A stretch of 64,000 nucleotides of DNA from the NCBI RefSeq assembly GCF_009902005.1, contig NZ_WUTT01000001.1:2322227-2386226 (forward strand). The letters are read 5' to 3'. Position 1 is the first letter of the stretch. Every line of letters begins with the position of its first letter. The position numbers were made by a program, and so were the translations under genes. The notes under the pieces are model-generated. The model saw nothing but the letters and a program-made list of their open reading frames with translations, did no database searches and was not told where the DNA came from. Source of the DNA: Halomonas alimentaria. GTDB lineage: Bacteria > Pseudomonadota > Gammaproteobacteria > Pseudomonadales > Halomonadaceae. Positions 39,352 to 47,497 of this stretch are shown here, in pieces.

Positions 39352-42231
39352 TCAACGACCCCGCTGGAAGCGGTCCAACACCCCTCGCGGACGCATCTCG
39401 CGGTGCATGATATTCATCACCTGCGTCTCGACGGCCTTGGCCACCTGCTTGCCCATCTGCTCGCCGTCACCCTGGTCGTTCTCTGAGCGCTCAACGTTGA
39501 CGGTGATCTCGGGGTTGAAGTAGGTGTCGCCTCCGCCTTTCAGCTTCCTGGCCGTTTCCTCACGGCCGGTGACGTTGGCAGGTCCTTTGACGATCTCGGG
39601 GCCCACCTCGCCGACGATGCCCCACTGGCCTGATGGGATGCGGCCGCCTTTATCGTAGGCGCCGGCGTAGCCACCATCGCCACCGCCGCTAGCGCTCAAC
39701 GATACCGCCTGAATGTCGCTGACGATGCCCGCCGTAGCGGCCGCCACCGTTGCCATGGCCCCGAGGTTTGCTGGAAAAGGCATGGCCGCTGCCTGAGCGA
39801 TACCCTGCTGGATCGACATGATTGACTGGGCGATAGAGAAAGCCTTCTGGGTTGCAAACATGGCCTTGTAAATGCCTGATTGCTCCCCCGCGAAACCTTT
39901 TGCCAACCCAGCCAAGTCGCCGAACAGCTGTTCACCGCCGGCCAGTCTTGCCTGGCCGATTGCTTGCTCGATGCGGGCGTTTTCCTGCTCCCGCCGGCGA
40001 GTCAGATCGTTACTGCGCTGGGCATACTGCTCCTCGTTGATGATCTTGGCATCCAGGAGTTCCTGCTGCTGCTGGAGCTGACGGTCGAACCAGGCGTTCT
40101 GCTGATCCGCCTCGCCCTGGATCTGGTTGGCTTCGGAGAAGGCCCCGCCGGTTTCTGGAGACAGACCGCGAACCGACGGCATCCCGCCAAACAGCTGCTC
40201 ATCGCGGCGCTGGTTCCATTCTCCCATCGCCAGCTCCTGCTCGGGGCCAGAGAGGTTGCCCTGGATAACCTGGCGGTCGTCGTAGAGCCCGGCGATGTCC
40301 TTCGTGAAGCCGAGGTACTCCTCCCGGACGTCCTTGATCTTCTGCAGGACCGGGTTGGCGGCCTCAACCGCTTCCTGAAACGTCTGCGCGATCTTCTGGG
40401 TCGCCAGGCTGTAGTCGCTCTGGCTGATTTTGCCAGCCTTGTAGAGCGACTCGAGCATGTTCATTTGGTCATTGTGCTTTCGCACCGCGGCCTGGACGGG
40501 CCCATCCACGATTTCGTGGAATCGAGCTAGGTCGCCGGAGAAGCTCTTCAGTGTGGATGAACCTCCCCCACCCCCGGATCCACTACGGCCCGGCTTACCA
40601 AGACTTTCCAGGTGGGCCTCGAGCACGTCGAGCTGACCCTGGGCCTCCAGCACCTCAGTCTGGGCCTCTTCGGCCTCCCGCTTCAGCTCGCCCACAGGAG
40701 TGCGGGGCGCTTCCTGGCGCTGCACCGCTCCCCCAGTCAGCCCCATGGCGATGGTTGACGAGAAGTCCTGCCGAGCAGCAGACTCCTGCTCCGACACCGA
40801 CCTGGTCGCTTCACGGGCCGCTCGCTCAAGATCGACCATATCGGCCTTAAGCTCGGTAATCTTGTTCTTGGTGATCTCCCTGGAGAGATTCGACACCGAC
40901 TCGGCGAAGTCATCTGTTGCAGTAATGGCTTCACGGGCGGGCGGCTCAACCAGGCCGAGCTCTTCGCGGTAGCTGTATACTGCTGTCGCAGCCAGAGCGG
41001 CAACACCAACTGGCCCACCCAGGCCGGCCATGACCACGGAAAGCCCACGTCCGGCTGCAGAAGCCGCAATGGTGGCAGCGGTCGACGCCTGCATGCCCTT
41101 GGTCAACGGGCCGTACTCTCGCGTGAGGATGCGGTTGGCTTCCGTGAGCTTCTGGGCTCGAAACTGGGCCTGAGTCATGCTCGCGCTATGCTGATACATG
41201 ACATCGCCCAGCTCGTCCTGCATCGCAGAGGTCATACGACGGGAGTCCAGGGCCACACCGGAGAACTGGCGGGACAGGCCGGCCAGCGACTTCGAGAGTG
41301 CAGCAGCACCGGCGGTAGCAGCGTTGCCAAACAGCCGAGCGGCGAAGACGCCGGCCACCACCTTGGCGACAGCGGCCATCTCGTCGAGGCTCTCGGTGAG
41401 CATCACGATGGAGTCGCCCAGTACCTCCGCACCTGCCCCCACCTCCTCTGAGGTGCCGAAAAACTCCGTCAGGTTGTTCTGGGCCTGAGTCATCTTGTCG
41501 GCAAATGTCGCCATCGACTGGCTATATTCGCCCTCGACCTGGTCGCTAATCCCTTGGATCGCCTCAACCACTCGGTCAGCAGTGATCTCCCCTGCCTCGG
41601 CCATGGCCCGCATCTCGCCACGGGACTTGCCCATGGATTGCGCGATGGCGTCGATGATGTTGGGGCTGGCTTCAAGGACTGCATTGAACTCCTCGCCGCG
41701 GAGTACGCCGGATCCAAGGGCTTGGCCAAGCTGAGTGGCTGCACTGGCAGCCTCCTGAGCAGACGCACCGCCCAGGGACAGCATCTTCTGCAGCGTGGAA
41801 GTCAGCTGGATGGCGCCTTCCTGCGAGACGCCCAGCTCGTCGGTGGCGAACTTGAGCCTGGCATAGAGGTCGACGGTGCTCTCGAACGAAGACCGAGAGC
41901 CGTTGGCGGCCTCCATCAGCTTTTGCTGCACCGATGTCAGCTCGCTGGTGGAGTCAGTGACGGTCTTGAGGCGGTTTTCGGCGTTGCGCCAGGCATCGGC
42001 ATACTGGATGACTTCTCGGGCTCCCAGGGCGCCAGTGAGGCCCACCAGCGCGCCAGAGGCGGCCAGGGCCACACCGCGTAGTCGGTTGATGGAAGCATTG
42101 ACTCCATCGACGGACTCGGATGTTTGCTGCCCTGTGCGTTCGGTGCGGGTCAGGTCGCGCTCGAAGCGGCGTAGCTGAGAGCGGGCACCGCTCGAATCAA
42201 CGACGAGCTCCAATCGAGATTGATAAGCCAT
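39352..42231 (-). CDS. Phage tail tape measure protein
   Basis: The 959-residue protein has a typical tape-measure N-terminus (SRLELVVDSSGARSQLRRFERDL and GEEFNAVLEASPNIIDAIAQSMG), a hydrophobic stretch near residues 375-420 (ATIAASAAGRGLSVVMAGLGG), and long helical, coiled-coil regions rich in Gln and Glu. It sets tail length and is packed inside the tail tube. It follows the tail chaperone genes as expected, but it is the last structural gene; the tail-tip genes normally downstream are absent. Confidence 0.9.
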   Translation of the reverse strand: MAYQSRLELVVDSSGARSQLRRFERDLTRTERTGQQTSESVDGVNASINRLRGVALAASGALVGLTGALGAREVIQYADAWRNAENRLKTVTDSTSELTSVQQKLMEAANGSRSSFESTVDLYARLKFATDELGVSQEGAIQLTSTLQKMLSLGGASAQEAASAATQLGQALGSGVLRGEEFNAVLEASPNIIDAIAQSMGKSRGEMRAMAEAGEITADRVVEAIQGISDQVEGEYSQSMATFADKMTQAQNNLTEFFGTSEEVGAGAEVLGDSIVMLTESLDEMAAVAKVVAGVFAARLFGNAATAGAAALSKSLAGLSRQFSGVALDSRRMTSAMQDELGDVMYQHSASMTQAQFRAQKLTEANRILTREYGPLTKGMQASTAATIAASAAGRGLSVVMAGLGGPVGVAALAATAVYSYREELGLVEPPAREAITATDDFAESVSNLSREITKNKITELKADMVDLERAAREATRSVSEQESAARQDFSSTIAMGLTGGAVQRQEAPRTPVGELKREAEEAQTEVLEAQGQLDVLEAHLESLGKPGRSGSGGGGGSSTLKSFSGDLARFHEIVDGPVQAAVRKHNDQMNMLESLYKAGKISQSDYSLATQKIAQTFQEAVEAANPVLQKIKDVREEYLGFTKDIAGLYDDRQVIQGNLSGPEQELAMGEWNQRRDEQLFGGMPSVRGLSPETGGAFSEANQIQGEADQQNAWFDRQLQQQQELLDAKIINEEQYAQRSNDLTRRREQENARIEQAIGQARLAGGEQLFGDLAGLAKGFAGEQSGIYKAMFATQKAFSIAQSIMSIQQGIAQAAAMPFPANLGAMATVAAATAGIVSDIQAVSLSASGGGDGGYAGAYDKGGRIPSGQWGIVGEVGPEIVKGPANVTGREETARKLKGGGDTYFNPEITVNVERSENDQGDGEQMGKQVAKAVETQVMNIMHREMRPRGVLDRFQRGR

Positions 42232-42271
42232 GGGTGTTTACCTAAATTTGTTGGATCAACCAGGAGGGAAA

Positions 42272-42373
42272 ATGGAGCCAGAACAGCAAACTGACAGCTT
42301 GGTGGAGTGGCTGAGGGATATTGCGGGTATCGATGCCAGCCTCTGGGACCAGGAGGACACCTCCTCAGGTTGA
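42272..42373 (+). CDS. Possible 33-residue protein opposite the tail chaperone end
   Basis: This short plus-strand frame (MEPEQQTDSLVEWLRDIAGI and onward) has an almost ideal ribosome binding site, AGGAGG, 4-5 bases before its ATG. It is acidic and helical. It fills the gap between the tape-measure start and the end of the frameshifted chaperone. The ribosome binding site is the only real support. Confidence 0.3.
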   Translation: MEPEQQTDSLVEWLRDIAGIDASLWDQEDTSSG

Positions 42374-42691
42374 GGAGGCGGAGCTTCTGGCTGCCTCCAG
42401 CCAGTCGTCGTCCAACGCCTGAATCACTGCCAAGGCTTCCTCCGTATCGGCGGGGAAGCCCAGCTCTTTGACCAGAGCGATGATGTCCAGTGGTTTGATC
42501 GGCAGAGGCCCCGCTTCGAGGTAGGAGCGCTGAGACGAGCAGTGTCGGAACAGGGCCAGCCACTGCTCCGTGCGACGGTCCAGCTCGGGCGGCTCAGCCT
42601 CTACGCCGAGTTGTTCGTGGACGCGGTAGAACTCGGCGTAGGCTGCCTCAAGGGGCTGGCCAGGCTTCAGCCATTCTCGCTGGAATCGGTA
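42365..42691 (-). CDS. Tail assembly chaperone extension, read by -1 frameshift (gpT-like)
   Basis: This frame has no start codon of its own but is open for 108 codons after a GGGTTTT slippery heptamer in the preceding gene. A -1 shift there joins 127 residues of the first chaperone to this part, giving a 235-residue fusion. The layout G, G-T fusion, tape measure is conserved in long-tailed phages. The sequence includes EQWLALFRHCSSQRSYLEAG and PLDIIALVKELGFPAD. Confidence 0.75.
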   Translation of the reverse strand, partial: YRFQREWLKPGQPLEAAYAEFYRVHEQLGVEAEPPELDRRTEQWLALFRHCSSQRSYLEAGPLPIKPLDIIALVKELGFPADTEEALAVIQALDDDWLEAARSSASST

Positions 42692-43071
42692 AAACCCACG
42701 GCGGCGTCGGCCTGCTCCTTGATGTCTTCTCGGCGGAAGTTATCGAGATCGTTGGCTTCCTCGAGGATCTTCGACACGAGGTCAGGGTTCTCGGAGAGGA
42801 CCTTGACCGCTGCGTCGACGCTGTACGGGATATTGGTACCTTTGGCATCGATCACATCCTCCCAGCCCTTCAAGATGCCAGTAGCTACCGCGGTATAGAG
42901 GGCTTTCTCACGAGCCTTTGGCGTTTTTGCCTTACGGTAGCCGTTGGCCTCGAGAGCTTCCTCGTAAACTGAGTTTCCCGCTTTAGCGATCCGGAACCGG
43001 CCACCGTCAATCTCACGCCAGACGCCGGACTCGAACTTATCTGCTGCGTACTTCTCGCTTTGAAAAGCCAT
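42667..43071 (-). CDS. Tail assembly chaperone (gpG-like)
   Basis: The 134-residue protein starts MAFQSEKYAADKFESGVWREIDGG and lies between the tail-tube and tape-measure genes, where tail chaperones of siphophages are found. It would coat the tape measure during tail assembly and be made in two forms, as is and frameshifted. The start at 43071 is preferred to an upstream in-frame ATG, which has no support. Confidence 0.75.
   Translation of the reverse strand: MAFQSEKYAADKFESGVWREIDGGRFRIAKAGNSVYEEALEANGYRKAKTPKAREKALYTAVATGILKGWEDVIDAKGTNIPYSVDAAVKVLSENPDLVSKILEEANDLDNFRREDIKEQADAAVGFTDSSENG
42691..42697 (-). other. Slippery heptamer G_GGT_TTT for -1 frameshift
   Basis: On the minus strand GGGTTTT is in the X_XXY_YYZ frame of the first chaperone gene, eight codons before its stop. 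After slipping to GGG TTT, the -1 frame is open to 42365. The lambda counterpart is GGGAAAG. Confidence 0.75.
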
Positions 43072-43182
43072 GCTTGTCTTCCTATTCGCCGTTGAAATTT
43101 GATAGCCGTTAAGGAGCTGGGCCGTCTCCGACCCAGCTATCCGCTCCCGGAGCACGGCAGAACACCCGCGGGAGCGAATTCG

Positions 43183-44103
43183 TTAAGCGGAGGTTCGCTC
43201 GATAATCAAGGTCTCGCCGGCGGAGTCCACTGCTGCAGTGCTTTCGAACGCCATGGTCAGCACGCCTGACGTCTCACCACCGGGCAGCTCCGAGCTCATG
43301 AACTCACGACCAATCGAGAACGTATAAGAAGTAGTCCCGTCCCCCATGGTGAAGCTCGAGCCAAACTCCGCGTTTTCGAGGGTGCTCTTCCACATATCGA
43401 AAGCATCCGCCGTCATGCGGAGGGTTTTCGATGTAGTGACGGCGGACTGGCCAATCGTCTGGCGTTTGGTTTGCTCGCCCACGCAGCCATTTCCTCCGTC
43501 GTAACCGTTCTCAACGGTCAGCCCCATCTCGGTGATGCAGCCCGCGACAGGCGAACCGTCGATGGTCAGACTGGAGATGTTGTTCGATGCGTCGAAGAAG
43601 AGAGCACTGGGGGCGGGATCGAAGGTCTCACCGGAAGCCTGGAACTCGGGGTCCACCTCCTCGCCCACCATTTCCATTGAAGCCGTGACCTTCTCACCGG
43701 CATTCATATTTAAGGACATGCTGTTCACAGCGCAGTTGCTGAATAGCACATGCTTGTCGACGTCGAGGTAGGATTTGACGATCTGAAACCGCTTGTCGGC
43801 CACGCCCACGGACAGCTGGTCCGTGCCGGCGGTCGGTGTGTCTGTCTGCCAGTCGCTTGCCAGGGCGGCAGCCAGGAAGTCGTCGAATACCAGGGGGGCC
43901 ATCTCGACATCGATTGAGCCGGACACCGTGATCTGGGTTACCTTTTGACCGCCGGCCTTGCGGTTGCTGGAAATAGCTTCGCTTTGCTTTGTCTCAGGTG
44001 TGGCAGTAAAGGAGTCGGAGGTGAAGTTAACGACTTGGAACGGGCCAGTATCGCCGATGCGGTATGCCAGCCGAACACGGTTGGCGGAGTTGGTAGTAGC
44101 CAT
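43183..44103 (-). CDS. Phage major tail tube protein
   Basis: The 306-residue, beta-rich protein (MATTNSANRVRLAYRIGDTG, then many short Ser/Thr-rich strands) sits between the tail terminator and the tail chaperones, which is the place of the tail tube gene. It would polymerise into the tail shaft. A minus-strand terminator lies directly upstream, so it may be transcribed on its own or by antitermination. Confidence 0.8.
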   Translation of the reverse strand: MATTNSANRVRLAYRIGDTGPFQVVNFTSDSFTATPETKQSEAISSNRKAGGQKVTQITVSGSIDVEMAPLVFDDFLAAALASDWQTDTPTAGTDQLSVGVADKRFQIVKSYLDVDKHVLFSNCAVNSMSLNMNAGEKVTASMEMVGEEVDPEFQASGETFDPAPSALFFDASNNISSLTIDGSPVAGCITEMGLTVENGYDGGNGCVGEQTKRQTIGQSAVTTSKTLRMTADAFDMWKSTLENAEFGSSFTMGDGTTSYTFSIGREFMSSELPGGETSGVLTMAFESTAAVDSAGETLIIERTSA

Positions 44104-44136
44104 ATGTGCAATGCTCCATTGAGCGGATTGGTGAAA

Positions 44137-44160
44137 CAAAAAACCCGCTCATGGGCGGGT
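44137..44160 (-). terminator. Terminator between the tail terminator gene and the tail tube gene
   Basis: On the minus strand ACCCGC / GCGGGT forms a stem with a 6-base loop followed by a T-run (GTTTTTTG). It lies 34 bases upstream of the tail-tube start codon. Confidence 0.65.
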
Positions 44161-44199
44161 GTGTGGTGTTGGAATACTTTACAGGTGGAGGTCGACAAT

Positions 44200-44244
44200 T
44201 TTGTGCGCGCTAGACGGTGTTTTATATATAGAGCTGCGCGCACA
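44200..44244. promoter_or_regulatory. Inverted repeat flanking an AT-rich core upstream of the tail tube gene
   Basis: TTGTGCGCGC (44200-44209) and GCGCGCACAA (44235-44244) are perfect 10-bp arms around a 25-base core containing TTTTATATATAG. The 275-base gap holds no gene that I can see. It could be an operator or a minus-strand promoter for the tail genes. Confidence 0.35.
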
Positions 44245-44378
44245 AATTCTCCGCTGTAACCCGCGTGGTTGAGCGGTTTAGGTCTTTTTTCACCCTCGCG
44301 AATGTCGATCGACATTCGATCCGTTTCCGGGCGTTTTTCAAGTGGCGGAAACCACCTTTTGGTACCAAATATCCAACA

Positions 44379-44795
44379 CTAGCCGGCGGTGAAGTCCACG
44401 TCGATCACGGCCATGAACCAGCCGTCAGAGGTGCCTGCTCGATTGGCGCTGTAGCAATCGGTGACCAGGGTTCCGCTCCGCCAGTACTCCAGGTGTTGGC
44501 CCAGCGAGTCGCCAATCTCCAGTGTCTGGCGGACGGTGCCGTTCTCGGGTACGAAGACCTGGACCTGGATCTTGCCTGTAGTGCGAGAGGACGGCTCATG
44601 GCCGATCGTGGCAGTTGCGGTGTCGGCTACGTTGATAACAGGCCGGATCCACGCTGACCTCTTGCCTTCCCAGGCGGCTTTGAGCCGCGGGCTGGCGGGG
44701 ACGTTGTCCCAGTCGACTGGGAGGTTCGGGTCGTAGCTGGCCAGCCATTCGGCGATGCGGGCATTTACGACTTGATGGATCTCGAGAAAAGTCAC
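44379..44795 (-). CDS. Phage tail terminator-like protein
   Basis: The 138-residue protein (MTFLEIHQVVNARIAEWLAS and GKIQVQVFVPENGTVRQTLEIGDSLG) resembles the tail terminator or gpU-like family in size, predicted fold and gene position. It would cap the tail tube. It overlaps the next structural gene upstream by 4 bases. Confidence 0.65.
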   Translation of the reverse strand: MTFLEIHQVVNARIAEWLASYDPNLPVDWDNVPASPRLKAAWEGKRSAWIRPVINVADTATATIGHEPSSRTTGKIQVQVFVPENGTVRQTLEIGDSLGQHLEYWRSGTLVTDCYSANRAGTSDGWFMAVIDVDFTAG

Positions 44796-45154
44796 CTGGT
44801 GAACCTCTCCTTGGTAGCCAACGCTGCATTTCCGTATACCCCCGCCGGCGCCTGCTGGCTGTGGCCATGCTCGAGCCGTTCGCCATACGGACTATTGCTC
44901 TGGATATATACGGTGCTGTAAGGCACATTCAGCGAGGCGATGGTGGCCTTGCCCTCGGCCTCAGTGGATGCCGTGGTTGAGTGGTCTTCCGAGTCGATAC
45001 TGACGGTGTGGGACTGCCGGTACGCCCCGGTGTCGACCGGGCTGGCAGAGATGATTCGGCCCAGGGCGAAGGAGGCCATATCCTTCTGCCGCTCGGTGAG
45101 GTCCTGCTCGATCTCGTCCAGGAAATCCGTCGGCCGGCCATTCCATTTGCTCAT
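44792..45154 (-). CDS. HK97 gp10-like tail/neck completion protein
   Basis: The 120-residue protein contains ISASPVDTGAYRQSHTVS and YGERLEHGHSQQAPAGVYGNA, the signature of the HK97 gp10 / minor tail protein Z family. It joins tail and head. It overlaps both neighbours by 4 bases. Confidence 0.8.
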   Translation of the reverse strand: MSKWNGRPTDFLDEIEQDLTERQKDMASFALGRIISASPVDTGAYRQSHTVSIDSEDHSTTASTEAEGKATIASLNVPYSTVYIQSNSPYGERLEHGHSQQAPAGVYGNAALATKERFTR

Positions 45155-45504
45155 ACGACACCCAGCTGGATTTCCAGCGTGGCGCTCACCGGGTCGCGCT
45201 CTACACTCTTCACGGCCAGATCCTCTATTTTGTCGTCCACCTCAGGCACCCGGTCGATCTCGTTCGCCAGGCATATCAGCTTGACGTCAGTGGCGGGGAT
45301 GCCGAGAGTATCGAGCTCCCATAGGGTGTAGTCCGTAAAGACCCCCCGACCACTGAAGGGGGTTTCTTCAGCGGTGTACTCCATCTCCACTGGGTCATAC
45401 ACAACCTCACCCATGTGAACGCCGGAGAACTCGGATACAGCGTCGGCCAGGTCGGTATCGAACGCCTCAGCCAGGCTTTCTTCTAAGTCAGCTTTCAGGC
45501 CCAT
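45151..45504 (-). CDS. Head-tail joining protein, putative
   Basis: The 117-residue acidic protein (MGLKADLEESLAEAFDTDLADAVSEF and GIPATDVKLICLANEIDRVPEVDD) sits where head-tail joining or stopper proteins are found. The assignment rests on position and size. It overlaps the next gene by 4 bases. Confidence 0.6.
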   Translation of the reverse strand: MGLKADLEESLAEAFDTDLADAVSEFSGVHMGEVVYDPVEMEYTAEETPFSGRGVFTDYTLWELDTLGIPATDVKLICLANEIDRVPEVDDKIEDLAVKSVERDPVSATLEIQLGVV

Positions 45505-45505
45505 G

Positions 45506-45889
45506 TCAGAGCCTCCCCAAGATCTGAGCGCCGTGTCGTTTGGTTCGATAGGGCTGAAGCAGCGCCGTTACCATCTGCATCGCTGCAGTCTTGGCGACCG
45601 AGCCCTCAGCGTATTCTTTCCGGCTGGTCACCGGGCCCGCGGTAACGGTCTTGCTCTTCACTGCTGGGCCCTGGTCGCTGAACAGCTTGCCCTGGGCGGC
45701 CTCCTGGGCAGCGTAGGCACCGGCCTGTAGGACGGGGTCAGGGGTGGGGTCATCCTGTGCCTGCTGGTTCAGGTTCTGCGCCGAGAGAAAGATATTAGCT
45801 TGGCGTATCGCGTCGGCAGCGTCACCCTCACCCTGCCAGCCGGCGGGGAGCAGTGAATCGGCGTCAGCGACAGTGATGAAGGTGTGCAT
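45506..45889 (-). CDS. DnaT-like/head-tail connector protein
   Basis: The 127-residue protein (MHTFITVADADSLLPAGWQGEGDAADAIRQANIF) resembles small proteins annotated as DnaT-like ssDNA-binding or head-tail adaptor proteins at this position in siphophages. The adaptor role is the more likely. It is the first of four tightly packed connector and tail-completion genes. Confidence 0.6.
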   Translation of the reverse strand: MHTFITVADADSLLPAGWQGEGDAADAIRQANIFLSAQNLNQQAQDDPTPDPVLQAGAYAAQEAAQGKLFSDQGPAVKSKTVTAGPVTSRKEYAEGSVAKTAAMQMVTALLQPYRTKRHGAQILGRL

Positions 45890-45939
45890 TACGTTGATCC
45901 CTATGCCACCTCCGCCTCGTTATCAGGCAGGGTGTAAGT

Positions 45940-46098
45940 GTGTTTGACGTTGCCATCCTCGTCGTAAACTTCGACGAAGAGCTCAAGGAAGAGGTGCGAC
46001 GACTGGCCGAGGAGCAGCACAGGTCAATGTCGAACCTGGTCGAGAAGGTGCTGCGGGAGTACGTCGACGAATCCAGGAAGGAAGCCAGTAAGGGCTAG
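45940..46098 (+). CDS. Ribbon-helix-helix protein on the strand opposite the head-tail genes
   Basis: A 52-codon frame from GTG (45940) reads FDVAILVVNFDEELKEEVRRLAEEQHRS then MSNLVEKVLREYVDESRK, a clear Arc/CopG-type fold (strand, helix, helix). AGGG is about 6 bases upstream. It lies in the only gap of this minus-strand module and overlaps the end of the next gene by 4 bases. It may be a small regulator or an inserted moron. Confidence 0.6.
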   Translation: MFDVAILVVNFDEELKEEVRRLAEEQHRSMSNLVEKVLREYVDESRKEASKG

Positions 46099-46337
46099 CC
46101 TTCGCTCTCTTCGGAAAGGTCGGGCTTCGGCTCGGCCTTTTTGCGTTTGGCCTTCTTCGGCTTGTCACTGGTGACTTCGATGCCAGCGGCTTCGTAGGCT
46201 TTGACGATCTCAGGCCACTCGCCGTCTTCGATCTCAACGCTGGTGACGCCATGCTCGGGACTGTGGAAGAACTGCGGGTTCCGGTAACTGATACCGGGCT
46301 TGAAACCAGTAGCTCGAGCTGTGTAAACGATGTGCAT
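46095..46337 (-). CDS. Hypothetical protein downstream of the capsid gene
   Basis: The 80-residue protein has an N-terminal folded part (MHIVYTARATGFKPGISYRN) and a Lys/Glu-rich tail (KPKKAKRKKAEPKPDLSEESEG). Genes of this size after the capsid gene often encode capsid decoration or head-completion proteins. No firm family was recognised. Confidence 0.55.
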   Translation of the reverse strand: MHIVYTARATGFKPGISYRNPQFFHSPEHGVTSVEIEDGEWPEIVKAYEAAGIEVTSDKPKKAKRKKAEPKPDLSEESEG

Positions 46338-46396
46338 CTGTTGACCTCCATCTGATTCAAGGGCGGGGGCCAGCCCGTAGGCTGGCCCATGGCGGT

Positions 46397-47347
46397 TTAC
46401 TTGCTGTTGACAGCAACGCCTGCGGTACCCTTCACGTCGGAAGCCACCTGGGTCCAGCTTGCGCCAGTGCCCAGTTCGGCATCGGTCGGAGCTTTGGCGC
46501 CACTATAGGCGTAGCCACGAACGCCCACATTGAACGAACTCTCCGCTTGGAAGGTGCGAACCAGGTTCTCCCTGCCAGTGGTGGTTTCGATGTGGCTGTC
46601 CATGTCGCCGTTATCCTCAACCTTGATGCCACCTTGGGTCAGGCCCAGCGTGGTGAAGAAGGTGCCGTTATCTTCATAGGAAAGCGCCGGAGAGTCGGAG
46701 CAGACCAGAATGCGACCGAAACCATCCTGCTGGATGTTCACCGTTCCGAACTGGAACAGCTGGGTGTTGTTCGCCACGTTGGCCGAGTACAGATCGTGAA
46801 GCGGCTTCGAATGGCACACCCACGCAACCAACTGACTGGCCTGGTCACCGAACTTGGCAGCGCCCTGCAGCAGAGCTTGGAGATCCAGCTTGTTGGCAGT
46901 GCCGTCATAGACCGCATCAGCGTTGCCTGTAATGGCGGCGCGGGCGGCGATGATGCTGGCGTTCAGCTGATCCTGCAAAATTGCTTCAGCCAGTTCTTCG
47001 CCAAGCATAACGCCGGCTTCTTCGGGGTTCTCTTGGATCCAGCGGTAGTGGGACGGGCTGAAAGTCACCGGGCTGGTGCCGGTAGCCACCTTCACACTGG
47101 TCTCGTTGAGCATCTCCAGCGGAGTGGGGTCCACGGAAGTGTTGGCATACGGATCACGGCGGCGGACGAAATTCTTCACCGCGGCGAAGGCAGCCTGGTG
47201 GGAGAAGTCGCCCACGTTCTGAGCTGCACCCAGTTGGATGGCGCCGCGGCTAGCCTCGTTGAACGCATTCACGTTTTGGGCGAGAGCTTCGCCAGAAGCG
47301 CGGAATACGTAGGTCTTGAAAGTGCTCATGACGTCTTGGGTAGACAT
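46397..47347 (-). CDS. Major capsid protein, putative
   Basis: The 316-residue protein starts MSTQDVMSTFKTYVFRASGEA and lies directly after the scaffold gene and before the connectors, which fixes its role. The middle (ILQDQLNASIIAARAAITGNADAVYDGTA, then QASQLVAWVCHSKPLHDLYSAN) is typical of phage coat proteins that present alpha-helical spines. It would assemble the head shell. The exact capsid family cannot be named without a search. Confidence 0.8.
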   Translation of the reverse strand: MSTQDVMSTFKTYVFRASGEALAQNVNAFNEASRGAIQLGAAQNVGDFSHQAAFAAVKNFVRRRDPYANTSVDPTPLEMLNETSVKVATGTSPVTFSPSHYRWIQENPEEAGVMLGEELAEAILQDQLNASIIAARAAITGNADAVYDGTANKLDLQALLQGAAKFGDQASQLVAWVCHSKPLHDLYSANVANNTQLFQFGTVNIQQDGFGRILVCSDSPALSYEDNGTFFTTLGLTQGGIKVEDNGDMDSHIETTTGRENLVRTFQAESSFNVGVRGYAYSGAKAPTDAELGTGASWTQVASDVKGTAGVAVNSK

Positions 47348-47497
47348 AGGGTATTACCTCGTTACTAGGTTTGAGGGCTTTATCGCCCGAGATGGAACTT
47401 GGTGTTGCTCTGGCCTAGCCAGTTGGGTTTTAGCCCCCGTCCTTGACGAGGCTTGGACGACCCCGGACGGGCCGGGGTAGCCGGTACTGCGATGCAA

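Noticed and set aside
42254..42358. 34-codon minus-strand frame after the tail chaperone fusion
   Set aside because: It is Ser-rich with no typical tail-gene features; the opposite-strand frame has the better ribosome binding site, though neither is firm.
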